The translations under genes were made by a program, and so were the position numbers. Source: Holacanthus passer (lineage: Eukaryota; Chordata; Actinopteri; Pomacanthidae). Taken from it: a stretch of DNA of 64,000 nt. Location: the NCBI GenBank assembly GCA_025331565.1, contig JAFREQ010000041.1, forward strand, positions 1,798,001-1,862,000. Direction: 5' to 3'. The notes under the pieces are model-generated. The model was not told where the DNA came from and searched no databases. It saw nothing but the letters and a program-made list of their open reading frames with translations. Positions 58,230 through 64,000 of the stretch are shown piece by piece. The stretch's first letter is position 1; every line of letters starts with the position of its first letter.

Positions 58230-58720
58230 TGCACAGTCTGAACCATAAACAAACAAATGGCAATTTCTCCACGGCCCTGTCTGCCAGCGTTTCAGGGAGT
58301 AATTTGCGGCGTGTAGAGAGGTTGACCTCGGTCAGGAAACAGTGGCAGGATAAAGAAGGGCCATGTAGCCCTGTTTGGAGCTTAAGAGCGGCCTTCTTGC
58401 AGGCCGCGAGAAGGCTATGAGCTAAAATGCTTAGACGCTTGAGCGGAGATGTGCATCAATCATGCCTTTCCAAGAACCGTGCGCCACTAGAAAAGCCAAT
58501 GTTCTCCGGCAGACCGTCGTCCAACGTGTCATTTCAGCCAGTGCCGTCTCTCATCCGCAAATAGCAGCAGCTTGCGTCTGCGATTTTTTTTTCACCAGAG
58601 GTTTCCACAGGGCTAATCTGAGAGGAAGGCTGGCCTCCTCTGTCAGTAAGTGTAATGTTTGCTCTGCACTTGACTTTAGGCTGAGTGAGAGCGGCAGAGG
58701 AGGCTGACCTTTGAGACACA
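58230..58720. promoter_or_regulatory. Candidate conserved non-coding element, CpG-containing
   Basis: 490-bp GC-richer block with several CpGs, including GCGGCCTTCTTGCAGGCCGC (58387-58406), whose outer six bases are inverted repeats, and ATGTGCATCAATCATGCC (PBX-like). No splice or coding support. Among the stronger texture-based candidates. Confidence 0.35.
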
Positions 58721-58859
58721 GTGCAAGACGGCAGGACTCTTTTCTGCTACCTGTTAAACTGGAAAGTGTAAAGCAGTGTCAAAGTACAGCCATGTGGCTT
58801 TTTCTGTAGCACGTAGAGACTGATGTGTTTCTAGCAGTAGCAGCTGGTGGACTAAATTA

Positions 58860-58935
58860 GGCCTTCAACTAATTATTATTTTCATTATCAGTTAATCTAA
58901 TTCTTTTTTTATTAACTGATTAATCATTTAACTAA
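58860..58935 (+). repeat. Head of a common fish repeat (GCAACTAATTATTATTTTC type)
   Basis: CTTCAACTAATTATTATTTT followed by CATTATCAGTTAATCTAATT and AACTGATTAATCATTTAACT closely follows a very widespread fish repeat (GGCTGCAACTAACGATTATT type). Strongly degenerate after about 58935. Confidence 0.6.
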
Positions 58936-60180
58936 ATTTAACCAGAAAAGTGGCTCAGAGATGTAAAAAATATCTTTTTCAGGAGTGTCTTGGCCAACAT
59001 AGCAGCAGCACACAGAACACACAAAATGTTCCAAGACATATTCAGATATGGTCATATCTGATTGAAACATTTCCCTAACAAATGAAACCAGATACAAATA
59101 GTGTATAGCTCCATTTGAATTAGCCAAATTTGCTGTATTAGTGTTGAGTTTGAATTTTATGAAGCTGTAACTATCAGTGATTTTGCCACAGATTTGTTGA
59201 CACTTTCCTATTTCCTTTGTCAATTTGGGCAAACTGTAGCTGTCGGAAATTCTAGAAATGTCCAACTCAGCTTTTCCCACTCAGCTGCTCATAATTATAG
59301 TCTGAATGATATGACATGTACACGGCACAATTATCTTTAGGTTTCTCACCAAGAGCGACCCTTTCTGACAGTCATTTGACCCAATATTGAAATGAAACAT
59401 ATATCATATATGTAAGTACAGTTTAAAAGGAAAACAGACTTCCCCTCTTACACTGACTTTAAAAGCGACTGATGGGAAATTTGTTCCTAATATGAACCAC
59501 TTACCCTTAAAATAAACCATTTGCATATGAGTAACATTAATTCCCCTTTGATTGACTGGTGAATAAAACAGAGCGTAAAAAATTCCCTCAGTCACTCTTT
59601 TCATGTTTGCTCTAAAAGGGAAATTTACATGCAGAAAAGGACTTATAGCAGGTGAATGCTAAATGACACACTGTCATCAAGATACTCTCCTTTTGATACA
59701 CTAGGTTTGTGTATTTATCTTTATGAGGTGGAAAGATGGAGATATGAACATTCAGTTTGGCATCATATTCATCAGTCAGCCTTGTTGCTCTCAGCCATAA
59801 TGACACTAGTAACAAATAGCAGAATACATGTCTTTCTGCATTCACAAGCTGTAAAGTCAAAGGCCAGACTGCAATGGATGATGAATGACTATTTTTTTAT
59901 TAAATATATATAGCTAACAAAGACTAGCTTGAGCATCAAGTCAATGCCCTAGAAATCTCTAGATTTGAGAATTTGTGAGGAAGTGTGAGGAAAAAATAAA
60001 TCACATTAGAAGAGGATCGATATATGAAAACAAATAGTCCAGCTTTTACTTACTGTGTGTCAACTATAGATATGGTGCTATCAACTGATTATTGGATGAG
60101 TCATTTCCAGCCGTGATGGAAAAATCAATCACACATTGCTCAGAAAAATGTCATCCACACTATATACCATCAGTGTCTGT
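58936..60180. other. Anonymous AT-rich DNA
   Basis: A 118-codon minus frame (58924-59280) has no family resemblance. 58970-59260 could be the decayed body of the repeat that starts at 58860. Confidence 0.35.
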
Positions 60181-60183
60181 GCT

Positions 60184-60234
60184 GTGCTGAACTGAGGTCA
60201 GTGCTGAACTGAGGTCAGTGCTGGTCTGAGATCA
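60184..60234 (+). repeat. Minisatellite, 3 x 17 bp
   Basis: GTGCTGAACTGAGGTCA occurs twice exactly (60184-60200, 60201-60217) and a third time with three changes (60218-60234). Confidence 0.95.
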
Positions 60235-60239
60235 GGTGT

Positions 60240-60490
60240 CTGGGGGACTGACCGCCTGCTTTTGCTCTCAGTGCTCTTTCTCCTTGAACTTGTTGGAGTT
60301 CAGTGTTTTAATCAAGAACAAATCAATGACCCCAGAGATAAATATTGATCTCTCAAGAGCCAAGACTGTAGCTGAGTTATTTGAACAGTGGCCTGTTCCT
60401 TTAGAGCCACACAAGATGGCTATTTGGAAGCACAGCAGAGAGGGAAGGCTTTGTGTTCATGCTGTCAGGGCTCGCTTGGTATTGTTTTGA
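60240..60490. promoter_or_regulatory. Candidate conserved non-coding element
   Basis: Non-repetitive block following the minisatellite, with GATAAATATTGATCTC and ACAAGATGGC (YY1-like). An 84-codon frame covers it without recognisable domain. Texture-based. Confidence 0.25.
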
Positions 60491-62028
60491 TCTGGGAACA
60501 ATTTACAATAAAGTAGGAGGGTGAGTATTTACTAAAGAACAAGTGAGAAAGCACATCCCAACCAACAAACCATTAATGAATTTCCAAACCAAGTCTGAAT
60601 TTACTCCCACCAAGCCAAGCAGGGAGTTAAATTCTTGTTTCTTGCGCACGGAAAAAGGAATTTTGTGAAATGGAAAAAAACATTCAGAAGTTTGACCAAT
60701 AAAATCCATATGTGTTTAATGACATTACAAGATCGAGGGAGAGGCCATGTTTGAGTTTGTCATTGTTTCTCAGTCTTAGAGCTGTAGTTACATTCTTAGA
60801 TTGCTCTAATGGCTGCATGGCACAACTGGCCCACCCATGTGTAAATACATCACAGGTTGGAGCCAAACACAATAATTACTCAGGAAGGGCTTTATGACGG
60901 AGGGCTCTGCCTTGTTTCCTTTGTCAACCTATGACAGAAAAAATGTTGATGTTGCAGGTGATGGAATTATAACTGCTAAATAGTATCAGACAGCATCACT
61001 GCAGACTGACACAGACTGACTCCAAGTTTTGAAGGAATTTTAAGGAATCTCTCCATCTTGAATACATTTGGAAATGTGTCTATGACCCACTTTTTGTTTA
61101 CTTTCACCATCGGAACCAAGTCATCAAAACCAAACAACACCTCCAACATTTGACAAACTGTTCGCTGGTGATCCAGTTCCTCCTCCCCGCGAATATTTCC
61201 ACTGTGACTTGTGATGCCTGGGCGTGCAAGGAGGTCCAATCAATAAGCACTGCTTTCTCTTCTCGGGTTGAGTCATCAAGAAAAGCCACTAACCGCACTC
61301 TGTGTCACATCTGCGCACACTTGAAACCATAACCTTTCATTCTGTGCCCTCGCACTTGATTTGAGACAGTCAGAGCTTGTGTTGACGTACTTTGACAGCT
61401 CTGGCTGATCTATGAGACATGATCTGCACTGACGCTTGACAGTAGATAATATATCTATATTACGTATCATGTTTGTTAGGAGAGCTTACCATTTACTTAG
61501 CAAGCACGTTTAAGTTACGTGATGCTGTATACAGGACTTTTGTGGTTCACAGTCATGTTAGGCCAGCGTTACCTTTGGAGGTACCTCTGTTGAAATCACT
61601 GAAATCAGCTGACTAATGATTGCTTTGTGTGAAACCTGCAAACTCTTGCACATGATACAGACGGCTGTGCTTCACCAAATGCTGTGAAATGAGCATGACA
61701 GTGGTTAGAGAAACCACTGAGATTAGAGAGATTACAGAGGGGCAAGTAGAAGCAGTGGTTGTCAGTGATACTGCAATATATCACAATACATTACCAGTCA
61801 ATACACAAGCAACATGTGTTCTGACTCTGGCAGATGAGTCTGATGCCACCTTTTGGCTAAGAGTCCATACACTACACATGGCTTAATCTCCGTTGTCACT
61901 GTGAATTTTAGCATATGTGATGCTGTGACTATGTCCTGTTTTTCTTGTTGTTTTTTGGAAAAATAATTTAGCAGTTATTGGGTTATGTTTTTCAGTAAGT
62001 TTCTAAATATCAGGAGAAATGTATGATG
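60491..62028. other. Anonymous DNA
   Basis: 61150-61330 is GC-richer and has overlapping frames on both strands; no family recognised. Otherwise nothing. Confidence 0.4.
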
Positions 62029-62065
62029 TACTTCAATGTATGATTCATTATCATACATTGAAGTA
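62029..62065. repeat. Perfect hairpin, 16-bp arms, 5-nt loop
   Basis: Arms 62029-62044 (TACTTCAATGTATGAT) and 62050-62065 are exact reverse complements around TCATT. Confidence 0.95.
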
Positions 62066-64000
62066 AAGAATGTAAACGTGTGTTTCACAACTTCCTTTTT
62101 TCATTTAAAATAAATTCTCTCAGCACATTTGTTCAGACTTTGTCTAAAGATAAGGAAATATTTAATCATAGATTAAGGAAACAAGAGCAACAGTCTGACC
62201 ACTCAATGCCAACTTTCTATACTTGACCGTTTTCAATACTCAGCTCTGCAGACATATTTCAGTCATTGAGCCAAGTGTTAAGGTTCAATACATAATTACC
62301 ATGCAGCATGTCTTGGCTCAACCCCATATCCTAGTAAATATGTTCATCTAGTTCTACATTTCTTTAGCAAAGGTGTTTTGGGGGAAACCTGGGTTACGTT
62401 CAGTGGTGATGTTTTCCTCAGTGGATGGTGGTAGAGTGCATACAAGACTTTAACACCACAGACCAAGCTTCCTGTCCTGCATCACATCTGCTGTCAGGTT
62501 CAGGCTAGTAATACACTTGGTCAAAGTGAGGTAGAGGCTGTGGTTTTGGGTTTAAAAGGGAAAAAGACCAAGTTGTCAAAAGATAACCATGCACACATGA
62601 ACACATCATGCCTTGGTTGTTGTTGTATGATCATTTGTCGGAGAAAAGGATGCATGGTTGATATACTGTGAGTTCATGTTTGACCTTTTGTCATCTCCCT
62701 AACCTGAACCCAAAGCTTTGCTCCTATTCAAAATGAAACACCTCACATGATAATCACCTGATAATTGTGTCTATTTTGTGCTATTGTCATGTGATTCTTT
62801 TATGTATTTAGCAACATATTATTACACAGCATTGAAGCAGCATGTCAGTGCAGATCTTGTTAAAGGCATGATGTTGCAATATGTGTGTGTAGGTAAACTT
62901 ACTTCTGTGGTACACCAATTAGTCACACAGTGAAGTCCCCTTCCCCTTGTGTGTGTGGTGCATGTGTGTGTATGTATATTTTCACACTCACATCACTTCC
63001 TAAATTAGCTCCCTCACACTGCGTGGCTGTCGCTGCCAGTGGGTCATCTAACCCGGTATGGCCATTCTCTGGCCGGGTAATGTGAGTGTGCTTCTAGCTC
63101 AGCTTCAAGTGTTGGAACATGTGAATGCGTCCTCCTGCACCACAGACTGGCATCAAGTAAACTGACAGTGACGGCTGTTCAGCAGATCCCTGTACATGCA
63201 CTGCCTGCATGACATGTAGGTTTTTGTGACCTGTCTGATCACCTTAGAGTTGGCAAGCCAGTGAGGTGAGAGTCAGCAAAAGATAGTTACACTCTTCACA
63301 CCATGTTAACACTCAAAATCACAGTCATACAACTGTGAGTTAGAAGATGAAAAGCTTAAGCACAGATTTATTTCGCACATGGGAGGCTCTAAATCATCTG
63401 GAAAATAGATTTAAAATATAATAATAGGTGTAACAACAGATCAGTCTCAGCCTCCATTTTGTGTAGTGTTACTGAAGCAGTAAGAAGATGCTGTGCTGTC
63501 AGGGACAGGTCTTCACAGGAATCAGGCTAGGTCAGTGTAATTGGGTCTGGTCCTGCTGTATTGCCTCAGGTCTCCAGTCTGTGTGTCAATATGCATAATA
63601 CATGAATAAATCCGAGCAGACTTTCTTTCAACCGTGATCACACGGTGTGTCATGATCTTCACAGCAGAAACATTTATTTTGATACAAGTCTCTTTTAGTC
63701 TTTTTTTCCACAGATGCTCTTTATCTGGTGGCGCGTCATGCATCATGGTGGTGTCCGGGTCCACCACGTTTTGGAACAGGTCAACTTAGCCTGGATCTCT
63801 TTCATATTGGGTCTCGAGTAGCTTTTTCCATTTTCCATTCCATTTCAGATTGAGTCCAAAGGCACTGCAAAAAAAAAAAATAGCTGTCAAATGTCAATTT
63901 TTAAAGACAATCAAATGAGATTGGATGAATAGAAAATATTTGATAAGCAAATATCTGTGCTCTATCACTGGATGTACTGTAGTTATCTTGCATAACACTA
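62066..64000. other. Anonymous DNA
   Basis: Contains imperfect TG/GT stretches (62881-62892, 62948-62974) and an A11 run at 63868-63879. 63000-63180 is GC-richer. No gene or repeat family recognised. Confidence 0.4.

Noticed and set aside
61104..61298. Overlapping open frames on both strands suggesting a coding exon or antisense gene
   Set aside because: No protein family recognised on either strand and no splice pairs; a stop-poor GC-richer stretch explains them.

Overview
This window looks like vertebrate, specifically teleost (probably percomorph), chromosomal DNA. It is AT-rich and has long (TG)n tracts, many decayed dispersed repeats of types I know from spiny-rayed fish genomes, short LINE 3-prime ends, and one compact CpG-rich promoter. 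No complete protein-coding gene can be supported. All open reading frames are short (161 codons at most), start arbitrarily, match no family I recognise apart from transposon relics, and behave like chance frames. There is no bacterial-type gene organisation, CRISPR array, rRNA or convincing tRNA.

Layout. 1-5.3 kb: dispersed repeats plus a frameshifted relic of a mobile-element-linked protein (2.1-2.96 kb). 5.3-13.4 kb: mostly anonymous DNA with two copies of one repeat family (8.5 and 10.0 kb), a candidate piggyBac-like MITE (11.4-11.8 kb) and two GC-richer candidate regulatory blocks (12.0-12.3 and 13.2-13.4 kb). 13.9-15.2 kb: a decayed hAT-like element with a LINE 3-prime end inside it. 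18.4-18.95 kb: the only gene landmark, a CpG-rich G-rich promoter with a perfect CRE (TGACGTCA), several minimal upstream ORFs and a clean splice donor on the plus strand. I read it as the first, largely 5-prime untranslated exon of a gene whose coding exons lie to the right or beyond the window; the gene is not identifiable from this exon. 19-64 kb would then be intron or intergenic DNA holding scattered candidate conserved elements, microsatellites, LINE 3-prime ends, a LINE reverse transcriptase relic (44.6-45.05 kb) and a decayed tandem array with a 258-bp period (23.5-24.7 kb).

The most unusual structures are a set of near-perfect short hairpins (the best has two 23-bp arms around a 4-nt loop at 26.83 kb), the 258-bp decayed array, an inverted-repeat element at 33.1-33.85 kb, and the multiply frameshifted relic near 2.5 kb. 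I found no convincing new biological system; the picture is one promoter in a repeat-littered regulatory landscape. Candidate conserved elements are called only from base composition and motif content, without an alignment, and carry low confidence.
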